Assembly (NCBI GenBank): GCA_938084845.1
Contig: CALKEB010000046.1
Coordinates: 1 to 64,000 of the forward strand
Source: an uncultured Polaribacter sp.
GTDB lineage: Bacteria; Bacteroidota; Bacteroidia; Flavobacteriales; Flavobacteriaceae
Direction: 5' to 3'
Length of the DNA stretch: 64,000 nucleotides
Shown: positions 1-9,319 of the stretch, one piece after another
How positions within the stretch are numbered: the first letter of the stretch is position 1
How the letters are laid out: each line of letters starts with the position of its first letter
The notes under the pieces: model-generated
What the model saw: the letters and a program-made list of their open reading frames with translations, nothing else
Database searches by the model: none
Told to the model about the DNA's origin: nothing
Translations under genes and position numbers: made by a program

Positions 1-106
1 AACAGACCCTTGTGATTAAATATTATTAATAGAATTTTAAACAAAAAAAAATTTTAAAATATTTTTGTTATCTTTACAACTAATAAAATTTTAAATTAAA
101 TAAATT

Positions 107-631
107 ATGAAAAAAGTATTATTAGTATTAGCGGTTGTAACTTTATCAATTACTCAATCATTTGCACAAGACTCAAAAGGGTATTTAGGTGTTTCTATTG
201 GATTAGCAGCTCCAACAGGTGATTTAGCTGATGTAGTTGATTCAGGATTAGAGCTTGGTTTAATTAATGCAGGTTACCGTTTTACTGAAACTTGGGGTGC
301 AACATTAAATTGGGGTGCAAGTGGCCACGTTACTTCTGATGATGATGACATTACTGTTGGAGTAGGTTACTTGGGTATAGGTCCTATGATTTCTTTTGGA
401 GGTCTTGATATTAAACCACAATATGCTTTTGTTTCAGCGGTTGTAGAAGGTTATGGAGAAAAAGTTACGGAAGATGCTAACGGATTTATTTTAGGAGCAA
501 CTTATAATTTTCCTTTAGGAGGAAATTGGGGCGTTTCTGCTAATGCAGATTACTTAAGCTTTAAAGGTGAGGATTCTGATGATTCTGAAAGTATTTTTAA
601 ATTATCTGTAGGTTTAAAATATAACTTCTAA
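107..631 (+). CDS. Outer membrane beta-barrel (porin-like) protein
   Basis: 174 aa, signal peptide (MKKVLLVLAVVTLSITQSFAQ), Gly/aromatic-alternating beta-strand pattern, C-terminal LSVGLKYNF typical of OMP barrels. Confidence 0.8.
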   Translation: MKKVLLVLAVVTLSITQSFAQDSKGYLGVSIGLAAPTGDLADVVDSGLELGLINAGYRFTETWGATLNWGASGHVTSDDDDITVGVGYLGIGPMISFGGLDIKPQYAFVSAVVEGYGEKVTEDANGFILGATYNFPLGGNWGVSANADYLSFKGEDSDDSESIFKLSVGLKYNF

Positions 632-677
632 AATGCAGTAATTAATTTAAATAACTTCTTTTTAAAATAGTATAATC

Positions 678-706
678 AACCCATTCAGCAATGTTTGGGT
701 TTTTTT
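678..706 (+). terminator. Rho-independent terminator downstream of the OMP gene
   Basis: AACCCA(ttcagcaatgtt)TGGGTT followed by a T-run. Confidence 0.65.
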
Positions 707-945
707 ATGCTTGATAAAGTCTGCAATTATTATGTAAGTATTTAACGTATAATAAATATTGTTAATGCGTAGTAACTGTCTTAAATGAATTCAAACTGTT
801 AAGTTATTTCAAGAAGTGAATATTTTATAATGTAGGAAATGCACGAAATGAAGCCTAAAAAACAACTTTATTTTTACGTTATTTTTTTTTTGAATATTAA
901 ATTAAAACTACCTAACAGTACATAAATCGTACAAATTATAATAAA

Positions 946-987
946 ATAAAACCTCAACTCGCTTATTATTAGCTTATTGAGGTTTTT
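946..987. terminator. Terminator-like hairpin adjacent to tRNA-Cys
   Basis: AAAACCTCAA ... TTGAGGTTTTTT inverted repeat with A/T tracts on both sides. Confidence 0.6.
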
Positions 988-992
988 TAAAG

Positions 993-1063
993 AGGTGTCT
1001 AGCGGATTCGAACCGCTGTACATGGTTTTGCAAACCATTGCCTAGCCACTCGGCCAAGACACC
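993..1063 (-). tRNA. tRNA-Cys (anticodon GCA)
   Basis: Reverse complement GGTGTCT...ggtTTGCAAAacc...GCGGTTCGAATCCGC..AGACACC-T: acceptor stem, TPsiC arm, GCA anticodon and U73 discriminator expected for Cys. Confidence 0.93.
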
Positions 1064-1166
1064 TTTATATTATTGGATTGCAAATTTACGTAAATTTATA
1101 AAGCTTGCAAGTGTTTTTTGTTTAGATTATATTCTAAAAAACAAAAATATTAAGAAAGGTGGACTA

Positions 1167-1523
1167 TTATCTTTTTTTAGTTAAAACAACAACAACCTCT
1201 TCTACATTACCACCAATGGGTGGATTTATTTTAGAAACAGCAACCGTTGCTTTTCGAAGCAATTTTATTTCTTTAAAAAAACGATTCAAAATTCTTTGTG
1301 CTACTTCTTCTAAAAGCTTAGACCTAACATTCATCTCCTCTTTTACAATATGGTTTAAATGAACATAATCTACAGTATCAGACAAGTCATCTGTTCTAGA
1401 AGATTTTTTTAAATTGGCTTTAACCTCTACGTCTACTCGATACCAAGACCCTATTTTTGCTTCCTCTTCTAGGCATCCATGATAGGCGTATACTTTTATA
1501 TTATTTACTTTTATTATTCCCAT
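1167..1523 (-). CDS. folB: Dihydroneopterin aldolase
   Basis: 118 aa; IKVNNIKVYAYHGCLEEEAKIGSWYRVDVEV and DTVDYVHL motifs typical of FolB. Confidence 0.88.
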   Translation of the reverse strand: MGIIKVNNIKVYAYHGCLEEEAKIGSWYRVDVEVKANLKKSSRTDDLSDTVDYVHLNHIVKEEMNVRSKLLEEVAQRILNRFFKEIKLLRKATVAVSKINPPIGGNVEEVVVVLTKKR

Positions 1524-1952
1524 TTAAGCTTCTTTATTAGATTCATCATCTATTTTTTCCCACATTTTATCTGTATTTAAACGAAAAGAGCCTAAATACT
1601 CAAAACTGCATTGTTCTGGTGCTATGATAGATAAAAATGGTTCATTGTTTTTATTATTGTACAAATGATAATTTTCACCAAAAATAGGTTCAAAACTAAA
1701 CTTGGCATTGTAGATTAGATCATTGTATTCAAACTTTTCCATTAAAGCCTCATACTCTTTTTTAACTTCGTCAAACTTAGATTTAAGTTGTTTATTTACA
1801 CGTTGTATTCCATCATTTTTCCAACTTGCGGTATTTAATGGTTTTATAACGGGAGAACTAGCAGAGGTACCATAAGGTTTTAAAGAAGCATCATACTGGT
1901 TTGTCTCTTCATTAAAAACAACTAAATCTGGTTTTTTACTTTTTTTATTCAT
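1524..1952 (-). CDS. DUF2452-like conserved hypothetical protein
   Basis: 142 aa; PDLVVFNEETNQYDASLKPYGTSASSPVIKP resembles Bacteroidota DUF2452 proteins; abuts folB. Confidence 0.6.
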   Translation of the reverse strand: MNKKSKKPDLVVFNEETNQYDASLKPYGTSASSPVIKPLNTASWKNDGIQRVNKQLKSKFDEVKKEYEALMEKFEYNDLIYNAKFSFEPIFGENYHLYNNKNNEPFLSIIAPEQCSFEYLGSFRLNTDKMWEKIDDESNKEA

Positions 1953-1969
1953 AAAAAATAAATTCTATA

Positions 1970-2353
1970 CTACACAGCGTTATTTACTTCTATCCAATGT
2001 TGATTTGGATCTTGAAAATAAATTTGAAACACACCATCTTTTCTAACGTAGTCTTTATTCTCTGAGTCTATCCAATCAGAATACATAATTCCTAAATGAT
2101 CTAAATGTTTTATAAAACCTTTTAAGTTTGCTGTAGACAAAGCAAAATGATCTGCTTTGATTGTTTTTAATTCAAATTTAGGCCTATAAATTAGATGTAA
2201 CTGTATTTTTCCATTCAATTGCAACCATCTTGTTTTAGAATTCGATGCAGTATTCTTAATTTCTTTAAACCCAAAAACAGTGGTATAAAAAGCAACAGAC
2301 TGCTCTACATCTAAAACCGATAATGCCAAATGATTCAGAAAAAAATCTTGCAT
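1970..2353 (-). CDS. VOC/glyoxalase-family protein
   Basis: 127 aa; LNHLALSVLDVEQSVAFYTTVFGF...YFQDPNQHWIEV fold signature. Confidence 0.85.
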   Translation of the reverse strand: MQDFFLNHLALSVLDVEQSVAFYTTVFGFKEIKNTASNSKTRWLQLNGKIQLHLIYRPKFELKTIKADHFALSTANLKGFIKHLDHLGIMYSDWIDSENKDYVRKDGVFQIYFQDPNQHWIEVNNAV

Positions 2354-2376
2354 TTTTATTATTTATACTAAGAAAA

Positions 2377-2384
2377 CAAAAATA
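2377..2384 (-). promoter_or_regulatory. Bacteroidota -7 promoter element (TAnnTTTG) for VOC-DUF2452-folB
   Basis: Reverse complement TATTTTTG, about 24 nt upstream of the ATG. Confidence 0.5.
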
Positions 2385-2411
2385 CGACAAAAAAAAGAGG
2401 ACTTAGAAGAT

Positions 2412-2627
2412 CTAACTCGTGAAAAAATCAAAAACATTGCTAATAGCACTGGTTTTTGTTTTATAAAACTCAGTATGCGTACATTTTTGACACGTAACAC
2501 TTGTAAACTTTTGATTTTGAATATCAAAAATTTTAGATAATGTTCCGCCAGTTGCTCTCATTTCTCCTAATTTGTAAGAAGTGTGATGACATTTTGGACA
2601 ACTGTAATTTTGAATATGTTTGCTCAT
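2412..2627 (-). CDS. Zinc-ribbon nucleic-acid-binding-like small protein (DUF2082-like)
   Basis: 71 aa with CPKCHH and CQKCTH zinc-ribbon pairs. Confidence 0.65.
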   Translation of the reverse strand: MSKHIQNYSCPKCHHTSYKLGEMRATGGTLSKIFDIQNQKFTSVTCQKCTHTEFYKTKTSAISNVFDFFTS

Positions 2628-2822
2628 AATAAGATACGTTAAAAGTATTAGAAGTTGAATTTTAAATCTCGGTGTAAGATAACAAAATTAAATCTATAAA
2701 TATCTTTAAGAAATCAAGGCAAATTAAAAATAGTTAGGTTACTTCATCTTTAGTCCTTAAAAATAGAATTTCAACAACTATTTTATGTAATTTTGTTTTA
2801 AATATACCGATAATTTAGCATC

Positions 2823-4511
2823 ATGTCTGAAGAGAATAAAGCACTTAATTTTTTAGAACATATCATAGAAGATGATTTAGCAAATGGGTTGCCAAAACAA
2901 AATCTCCGTTTTCGTTTTCCACCTGAACCTAATGGATATTTGCATATTGGGCATACCAAAGCCATAGGGATTAGTTTTGGATTAGGGCAAAAATACAACG
3001 CCCCTGTAAATTTACGTTTTGATGATACCAACCCTGCAAAAGAAGAACAAGAATATGTAGATGCGATTAAAGAAGATATTTCTTGGTTAGGTTACCAATG
3101 GGAAAACGAATGTTATTCATCTGATTATTTTCAGCAATTGTATGATTGGACTATTTTATTAATTAAGGATGGAAAAGCTTACGTAGATTCTCAATCTTCT
3201 GAAGAAATGCGCAACCAAAAAGGGACTCCAACTGAAGAAGGTACAAATAGTCCTTATAGAGATAGATCTGTAAATGAAAATATAGACTTATTTCAAGGAA
3301 TGAAAGCTGGTAAATTTAAGGAGGGTGAGCATGTTTTGCGTGCTAAAATAGACATGAAAAGTCCAAATATGTTAATGAGAGATCCATTAATGTATCGTAT
3401 TTTATACAAAGAACATCATAGAACAGGTAATGATTGGTGTATTTACCCTATGTACGACTGGACCCATGGTGAGAGTGATTACATAGAACAAATTTCGCAT
3501 TCATTATGTTCTTTAGAGTTTAAGCCTCATAGAGAATTGTATGAATGGTTTGTAGACAACGTGTATGAGTTTAGTAAGTCTAAATATCCTAACGCGCCCA
3601 AGCAAAGAGAATTTTCTCGTTTAAACCTTAGTTATACCATTATGAGTAAACGCAAGTTGCTAAAGCTCGTAGAAGAAGGTATTGTTAAAGGTTGGGATGA
3701 TCCTAGAATGCCTACAATATCTGGACTCAGAAGACGTGGTTATACCCCTGAGGCTATTCGAAGTTTTATAGAAACAGTAGGGGTTTCTAAGCGAGAAAAT
3801 ATAATTGATGTTGCCTTATTAGAATTTAAAATAAGAGAAGATTTAAATAAAACTGCAAAAAGAGTCATGGGGGTCCTAGATCCTGTTAAGGTAGTCATCA
3901 CCAATTACCCTGAAGACAAAACAGAACTTTTAGACGCAAGCTATAACGATTATGAAGAAGGTTTTGGCAGCAGAACAGTCCCTTTTTCTAGAGAAATTTA
4001 TATTGAACGAGAAGACTTTAGAGAAGAGGCTAATAAAAAGTTCTTCCGATTAAAATTGGGTAAAGAAGTACGTTTAAAAAATGCCTACTTTATTACTGCC
4101 AACAGTTGCACTAAAGACGAAAATGGTGAAATTACTGAAATTCAATGTACTTATGACCCACATACAAAATCTGGGAGTGGCACTCCAGAAAGTATGCGAA
4201 AAGTAAAAGGAACCATTCATTGGGTATCTACAAAACACGCAATCAAAGCAGAAGTAAGAGCTTATGATCGTTTGTTTTTAGACGAAGCACCAGATGCTCA
4301 TAAAGATAAAGAGTATATGGAATTGTTAAACCCTGATTCTCTACAAATAATACAAGCATATCTAGAGCCTAGTTTGGCGTCTGCAAAAGTTGGGGAACGT
4401 TTTCAATTTCAAAGATTAGGTTACTTTAATGTAGATAATGATTCAAAACCTGAAGCTTTGGTGTTTAATAAAATTGTAGGCTTAAGAGACAGCTGGGCAA
4501 AGAAAGGATAA
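2823..4511 (+). CDS. glnS: Glutamine--tRNA ligase
   Basis: 562 aa; RFPPEPNGYLHIGHTKA (HIGH) and TIMSKRKL (KMSKS-like) class I aaRS motifs. Confidence 0.97.
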   Translation: MSEENKALNFLEHIIEDDLANGLPKQNLRFRFPPEPNGYLHIGHTKAIGISFGLGQKYNAPVNLRFDDTNPAKEEQEYVDAIKEDISWLGYQWENECYSSDYFQQLYDWTILLIKDGKAYVDSQSSEEMRNQKGTPTEEGTNSPYRDRSVNENIDLFQGMKAGKFKEGEHVLRAKIDMKSPNMLMRDPLMYRILYKEHHRTGNDWCIYPMYDWTHGESDYIEQISHSLCSLEFKPHRELYEWFVDNVYEFSKSKYPNAPKQREFSRLNLSYTIMSKRKLLKLVEEGIVKGWDDPRMPTISGLRRRGYTPEAIRSFIETVGVSKRENIIDVALLEFKIREDLNKTAKRVMGVLDPVKVVITNYPEDKTELLDASYNDYEEGFGSRTVPFSREIYIEREDFREEANKKFFRLKLGKEVRLKNAYFITANSCTKDENGEITEIQCTYDPHTKSGSGTPESMRKVKGTIHWVSTKHAIKAEVRAYDRLFLDEAPDAHKDKEYMELLNPDSLQIIQAYLEPSLASAKVGERFQFQRLGYFNVDNDSKPEALVFNKIVGLRDSWAKKG

Positions 4512-4595
4512 AACGATTAGTTTTTCAAGAATAAGAGTATAAGTCTAAAAACAATAAAATAAAACGTGTCTTCTCTTAGCTATTAACCAAAACAA

Positions 4596-7220
4596 TTATC
4601 TTGCAAAACGATAGGTGGCTTTTATTAAAAAGGTATCACTTGCCGGTTCTTGAAATACTTGATTAGACACACTATCTAATAATTCATTGGCAGGGTCTAC
4701 ACTCCCTACAGAACCTCTTGCCCAAACAAAAAACAACTCAGAACCAGGAATATACTCCCACCTTGCTACCAAATTGGTTTGTAATTGCACAAACGAAAAA
4801 TCTGGATTCGAAAAGCTGTAATCAATAATACCATCTGTATTTTCGTCTATTAAAAAAGTATCGTTTTGAGTATTGATTTGATTGGCATTATATATAGAAA
4901 TTCTATCGTTAATACTTGCAGCTGTAGGATTAACTATATAATTTAAGTTGGTAAAACGCCCTTTCGAAATAAAAGGTTGTCCATAAAATTGTAGCGATAT
5001 ATTGGGTGTAAAACTATAATTTAAACGCAAAGTAGTCGTTAAAGTTTGGTTTTGTATTCTACCCAAAATATACCTTGCATTATTATTAAAATTAGTTTCA
5101 GTTACATATTGTGTAGCATCATATAAGTTGGCATACTCTACATTTAAAGAAAGACTTAACGCATCGAAAGGTTGGTAATTGGTACGTATGGTAAACCGGT
5201 CTCTAGTCGTAACATTTTCTTGGCTATGCCTGTTAGAATAACCTAGGGTAAAACTAAACATTTTACTATTATCAGAATTTAAAAACAGATAGGTAAAGCC
5301 CGTATTTGGTCTTCTAAATCGTGGGCCACCTCTTAAAAAGAAATTGTCATAAAAGTTAGCACTTAAACCATACCCCGTTCTTATAGACCAATTATTAATC
5401 AAATTAATACGCCCATTAAGCTCAAAACGCGTTCTGTTTAAATTTCCTTGAAAATCATAGAAGGTAGATTGCTCAAAACTTACTTGTGCATTTCTATAGT
5501 TCTTTGTAGGTACTTGCCATAAGTAATTTAAATTTCCAAACTGAATGATTTCGTCTGTACGTCTTAAAAAACCAACATCATTTAACTCCAATTCTGGAGA
5601 GCGCCAAATTGCACCTGCATTAAAACGCCAATTACCACCCCCGTTTTTACCTATTTCTACTCTACCTCCAGATCCTGTTAAAGAGGTTTTGTTAGGGTCT
5701 ATAGATACATGAGTTGCATCTACTCTTTGAAAATTGTGTCTTAGCGTGTTTTGTGTTTGTGTAATAGCCTCTTTACTCCCTAGTACATGACTCATAATAA
5801 TGTTTCCGTCTAGATAATATGCTCTATTGTTCCAATTATGCAGAAAATCGACACCTCCTGTATAGGCTGCTTTGTGTAACTCATTAAAATCTCCATTTAG
5901 ATGCCTATTTGTGGCTGTAAAAATTCCACCAATAAAAGAGTTTCTTTGGTTAAAGTCCTTTTGTATACGAGTAACAAAATAATTGGTTAAAGGAGCCACA
6001 ATTTCTTTTCTAGTGTCATTGTTTGCAGATCTAATTTCTGCAAACTCATTACCAGTAACGCTTTCTAAAACACCAATAGACCAGCCGTTTTTTGTTTTAC
6101 CAGAAAATTTTGCAGCACCTAAAATTCGGGTATTTTGCGGCTCGTTAGCAAATTCTCCTTCCGCCAAATTGGCACTTCTGTAGGGATTTCTTCCAATTCT
6201 TCTACTATAAAAAAGGTTGTCACTACCGTTTGCAAACTCATAATCGAAAATATTACTGTTTTCTACAAAAAACGGACGTTGTTCTCTAAAAAATATTTGA
6301 AACCCATCTAGAGCAATGGCTCCAGGATCTGCCTCTACTTGGCCAAAATCTGGGTTTACCGTTAAATCTAACGTTAAATCGTTCGTTATTCCAATTTTTG
6401 CATCTAAACCCGCATTAAACTTAAAGTCACTTCCTGTTCTAAAAGGGTTGCCAGCCTCTGCAGGGTAAGTATCATATTGGGTAACTGTAAAAGGCTGAAT
6501 CTCTACTTGCTTCTGCGCTTTTAAATCTTTTAAGCCATGTAACTCTCCTGCTTCACTAATAAACCCTGCCTGATTATTTGGTATTCGTTGCCAAAGCGAT
6601 CTTTCTTGTAATCTAAAAATGGTTCTAATAATGTTAAACCCCCAAACTTGCTCTTTGGCTTTCCCAAATCGTAATTGACTAAAAGGAATTTTCATTTCTG
6701 CTGTCCAACCTTTGTCATCTACTTTTGCATCTGTATACCAGATAGGATTCCAACTGTCATCCCAATTCTCACCATTTTGAGAGGCAAATTCTTCTCCTTT
6801 AACACCAGCTGCAGTGGTGGTAAACACAAAAGCTGTTCGTTTATCGTCATAACTATCTATAAGTACATTAATACGGTCTCCTGCAAAACCATCTCTTCTA
6901 CTTAAACGTTGTTGAATTAATTCTGGCTCGTCATCCCATGCACGTAAAGCAATGTATAAATATTTATCATCATACATAATTTTAAACATGCTTTGGTAGG
7001 CAGGTGGCGTACCTTCGTCTGGATCTTTTTCTGTAAAACCTGAAGACCATGGTACCACATTCCAAGCTTTATCTGAAACATCACCATCTATAACAGGAAC
7101 ATCTTCTAATTTTTTTGTAGTATAAATTCGTTTTGAAACCTTTGTTACAGTAGCCTCTTGAGCTTGTATCTCTGAATAGAAAATTAAAAAAAAAGAAATA
7201 AAAAACAGAAATAATCTCAT
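4596..7220 (-). CDS. DUF5916 outer-membrane protein with N-terminal CBM9-like domain
   Basis: 874 aa; signal peptide, PVIDGDVSDKAW..., GWTAEMKIPFSQLRF, long barrel-like C-terminus ending in FLIKATYRFAR. Confidence 0.8.
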   Translation of the reverse strand: MRLFLFFISFFLIFYSEIQAQEATVTKVSKRIYTTKKLEDVPVIDGDVSDKAWNVVPWSSGFTEKDPDEGTPPAYQSMFKIMYDDKYLYIALRAWDDEPELIQQRLSRRDGFAGDRINVLIDSYDDKRTAFVFTTTAAGVKGEEFASQNGENWDDSWNPIWYTDAKVDDKGWTAEMKIPFSQLRFGKAKEQVWGFNIIRTIFRLQERSLWQRIPNNQAGFISEAGELHGLKDLKAQKQVEIQPFTVTQYDTYPAEAGNPFRTGSDFKFNAGLDAKIGITNDLTLDLTVNPDFGQVEADPGAIALDGFQIFFREQRPFFVENSNIFDYEFANGSDNLFYSRRIGRNPYRSANLAEGEFANEPQNTRILGAAKFSGKTKNGWSIGVLESVTGNEFAEIRSANNDTRKEIVAPLTNYFVTRIQKDFNQRNSFIGGIFTATNRHLNGDFNELHKAAYTGGVDFLHNWNNRAYYLDGNIIMSHVLGSKEAITQTQNTLRHNFQRVDATHVSIDPNKTSLTGSGGRVEIGKNGGGNWRFNAGAIWRSPELELNDVGFLRRTDEIIQFGNLNYLWQVPTKNYRNAQVSFEQSTFYDFQGNLNRTRFELNGRINLINNWSIRTGYGLSANFYDNFFLRGGPRFRRPNTGFTYLFLNSDNSKMFSFTLGYSNRHSQENVTTRDRFTIRTNYQPFDALSLSLNVEYANLYDATQYVTETNFNNNARYILGRIQNQTLTTTLRLNYSFTPNISLQFYGQPFISKGRFTNLNYIVNPTAASINDRISIYNANQINTQNDTFLIDENTDGIIDYSFSNPDFSFVQLQTNLVARWEYIPGSELFFVWARGSVGSVDPANELLDSVSNQVFQEPASDTFLIKATYRFAR

Positions 7221-7278
7221 AACGAGTTGTGCAATTTTTATGATGAAAACAGAACAGCATCAGCCATTAGTAATGGTG

Positions 7279-7286
7279 CAAAAATA
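7279..7286 (-). promoter_or_regulatory. -7 element (TATTTTTG) upstream of the DUF5916 gene
   Basis: Reverse complement TAnnTTTG match. Confidence 0.4.
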
Positions 7287-7370
7287 CTTTTCTATTTTCT
7301 TAAGTTTATGTTAATTATTTAAAGAATAATTTAAAAAAAAAGAATGGGTAAAAAATATATTAAAGTGCTA

Positions 7371-7401
7371 TTTGTCAATCAAATAAATCTACTTACATTT
7401 G
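7371..7401 (+). promoter_or_regulatory. Bacteroidota-type housekeeping promoter for rplM-rpsI
   Basis: TTTG - 19 nt - TACATTTG (exact -33 TTTG and -7 TAnnTTTG with canonical spacing). Confidence 0.8.
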
Positions 7402-7458
7402 CACTCCTTTTTTAAGGAAAAAAATAATTTTTAATAAACAAAAACTAAAAGTGTAATT

Positions 7459-7914
7459 ATGAACACATTAAGTTACAAAACAGTGTCAGCAAACGCAGCT
7501 ACCGTAAATAAGGAGTGGGTTTTAGTTGATGCGGACGGGCAAACGTTGGGTCGTCTAGCTTCTAAAATAGCAAAGCTAATTAGAGGTAAATACAAACCAA
7601 ATTATACTCCTCACGTAGATTGTGGAGATAACGTGGTTGTGATCAACGCAGAAAAAATAGTACTAACTGGAAACAAAATGAGACACAAATCTTACATTCG
7701 TCATACAGGATATCCAGGAGGTCAAAGATCGTTAACTGCAACAGAAATGTTTGAGAAAGATCCTACACGATTAATCGAAAAAGCAGTAAAAGGAATGTTA
7801 CCTAAAAATACATTAGGAAGTGCATTATATAGAAACTTGTATGTATACGCAGGTGGTGAGCATAAACATGCTGGACAAGAACCAAAAGCTATTAACCTTA
7901 ACGATTATAAATAA
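7459..7914 (+). CDS. rplM: 50S ribosomal protein L13
   Basis: 151 aa; WVLVDADGQTLGRLASKIA, KMLPKN-like motif. Confidence 0.97.
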   Translation: MNTLSYKTVSANAATVNKEWVLVDADGQTLGRLASKIAKLIRGKYKPNYTPHVDCGDNVVVINAEKIVLTGNKMRHKSYIRHTGYPGGQRSLTATEMFEKDPTRLIEKAVKGMLPKNTLGSALYRNLYVYAGGEHKHAGQEPKAINLNDYK

Positions 7915-8300
7915 TGAATACAGTACACAAAATCGGTAGAAGAAAAACAGCTGTTGCTCGTATTTATCTTTCAGAAGGTAAGGGTAATATTACTGTAAAT
8001 AAAAAAGACTACAAAAGCTATTTTACAACAGGTACTTTACAATATAAAGTAGAACAACCTTTAATGTTAACAGAAAACTTAACATCTTATGATATTAAAG
8101 TTAATGTTTATGGTGGTGGTGTAACTGGGCAAGCAGAAGCAATTCGTTTGGCAATTACTAGAGCTTTAGTTTCTATTAATGAAGAATATAGAACAGTCTT
8201 AAAACCAGAAGGATTATTAACGAGAGACCCTAGAATGGTTGAACGTAAGAAATTTGGTCAGAAAAAAGCACGTAAAAAATTCCAATTCTCGAAACGTTAA
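7914..8300 (+). CDS. rpsI: 30S ribosomal protein S9
   Basis: 128 aa; IGRRKTAVARIYL ... C-terminal KKARKKFQFSKR. Confidence 0.97.
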   Translation: MNTVHKIGRRKTAVARIYLSEGKGNITVNKKDYKSYFTTGTLQYKVEQPLMLTENLTSYDIKVNVYGGGVTGQAEAIRLAITRALVSINEEYRTVLKPEGLLTRDPRMVERKKFGQKKARKKFQFSKR

Positions 8301-8305
8301 TAGAT

Positions 8306-8419
8306 TTGCAGCATTTATACTGCACTCTATTTTCTTTGAGAACTGTTATTATTACAAATAATTAATTTTAAACAGTTTAGTATCTAAATAATTAAGACTC
8401 TAAAGACTACTTAATTATT
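8306..8419 (+). promoter_or_regulatory. Structured 5' leader/intercistronic region upstream of rpsB
   Basis: Successive inverted repeats TGCAG/CTGCA, AACTGTT/AACAGTT and AATAATTAAG/CTTAATTATT. Confidence 0.45.
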
Positions 8420-8453
8420 GATTTCAAAACAGAAAGTAAACACATTTTTAAAA

Positions 8454-9293
8454 ATGGCAAACATAAACATACAAGAATTATTAGATAGTGGTGTACATTT
8501 TGGACACTTAACTAGAAAATGGGATCCTAACATGGCTCCATATATCTATACAGAAAGAAATGGTGTACACATCATTGATTTGTATAAGACAGCAGCTAAA
8601 ATAGAAGAAACTTCAGAAGCACTTAAAAAAATTGCAAATTCTGGACGTAAAATTTTATTTGTAGCTACCAAAAAACAAGCAAAAGACATCGTTGCAGAAA
8701 AAGCGAAGAACATTAACATGCCTTACATTACTGAAAGATGGCCTGGAGGAATGTTAACTAACTTTGTAACTATTAGAAAAGCTGTTAAAAAAATGGCTTC
8801 TATTGATAGAATGAAACAAGATGGTTCTTTTGATGCATTGTCTAAAAGAGAAAAATTACAAATTAACCGTCAACGAGAAAAACTAGAAAAGAATTTAGGT
8901 TCTATTTCTGATATGACTCGTTTGCCTGGTGCTCTATTTGTAATTGACATTAAAAAAGAACACATTGCTGTAGCTGAAGCTCAGAAATTAAACATTCCTA
9001 TTTTTGCAATGGTAGATACAAACTCTGATCCAAGGTTAGTAGATTATGTAATTCCTGCCAATGATGATGCTTCTAAATCTATAGACAAAGTATTATCTTA
9101 TGTTTCTGATGCAGTTGCTGAAGGATTGTCTGAAAGAAAAGCTGACAAAGAAAAAGTAAAAGAAGCAAAAGCGCCAAAAGCTGAGAAAGCTCCTGCAAAA
9201 GAAGCGGATACTAAAGCAGTAGAAAAAGCTACTGAAGTAAAAGCAGAAGCAGTAGAAGCAAAGGCTGAGCAAAAAACTGAAGAAAAAAAATAA
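8454..9293 (+). CDS. rpsB: 30S ribosomal protein S2
   Basis: MANINIQELLDSGVHFGHLTRKWDPNM; ORF-track start at 8418 is a TTG, ATG at 8454 matches the S2 N-terminus. Confidence 0.96.
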   Translation: MANINIQELLDSGVHFGHLTRKWDPNMAPYIYTERNGVHIIDLYKTAAKIEETSEALKKIANSGRKILFVATKKQAKDIVAEKAKNINMPYITERWPGGMLTNFVTIRKAVKKMASIDRMKQDGSFDALSKREKLQINRQREKLEKNLGSISDMTRLPGALFVIDIKKEHIAVAEAQKLNIPIFAMVDTNSDPRLVDYVIPANDDASKSIDKVLSYVSDAVAEGLSERKADKEKVKEAKAPKAEKAPAKEADTKAVEKATEVKAEAVEAKAEQKTEEKK

Positions 9294-9319
9294 GTTTAAC
9301 TTTTAAATTATAACATAAC

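Noticed and set aside
5983-6183. Antisense ORFs inside the DUF5916 gene (5983..6183 and 6675..6905)
   Set aside because: Fully embedded opposite a strong CDS, no family signature; chance ORFs.
7263-7275. CCATTAGTAATGG palindrome in the DUF5916 gene 5' UTR
   Set aside because: Only 6-bp arms with 1-nt centre in AT-rich DNA; no second copy or supporting context.
8418-8453. TTG-initiated N-terminal extension of rpsB
   Set aside because: Starts inside the 3' arm of the 10-bp inverted repeat; the S2 family N-terminus begins at ATG 8454.
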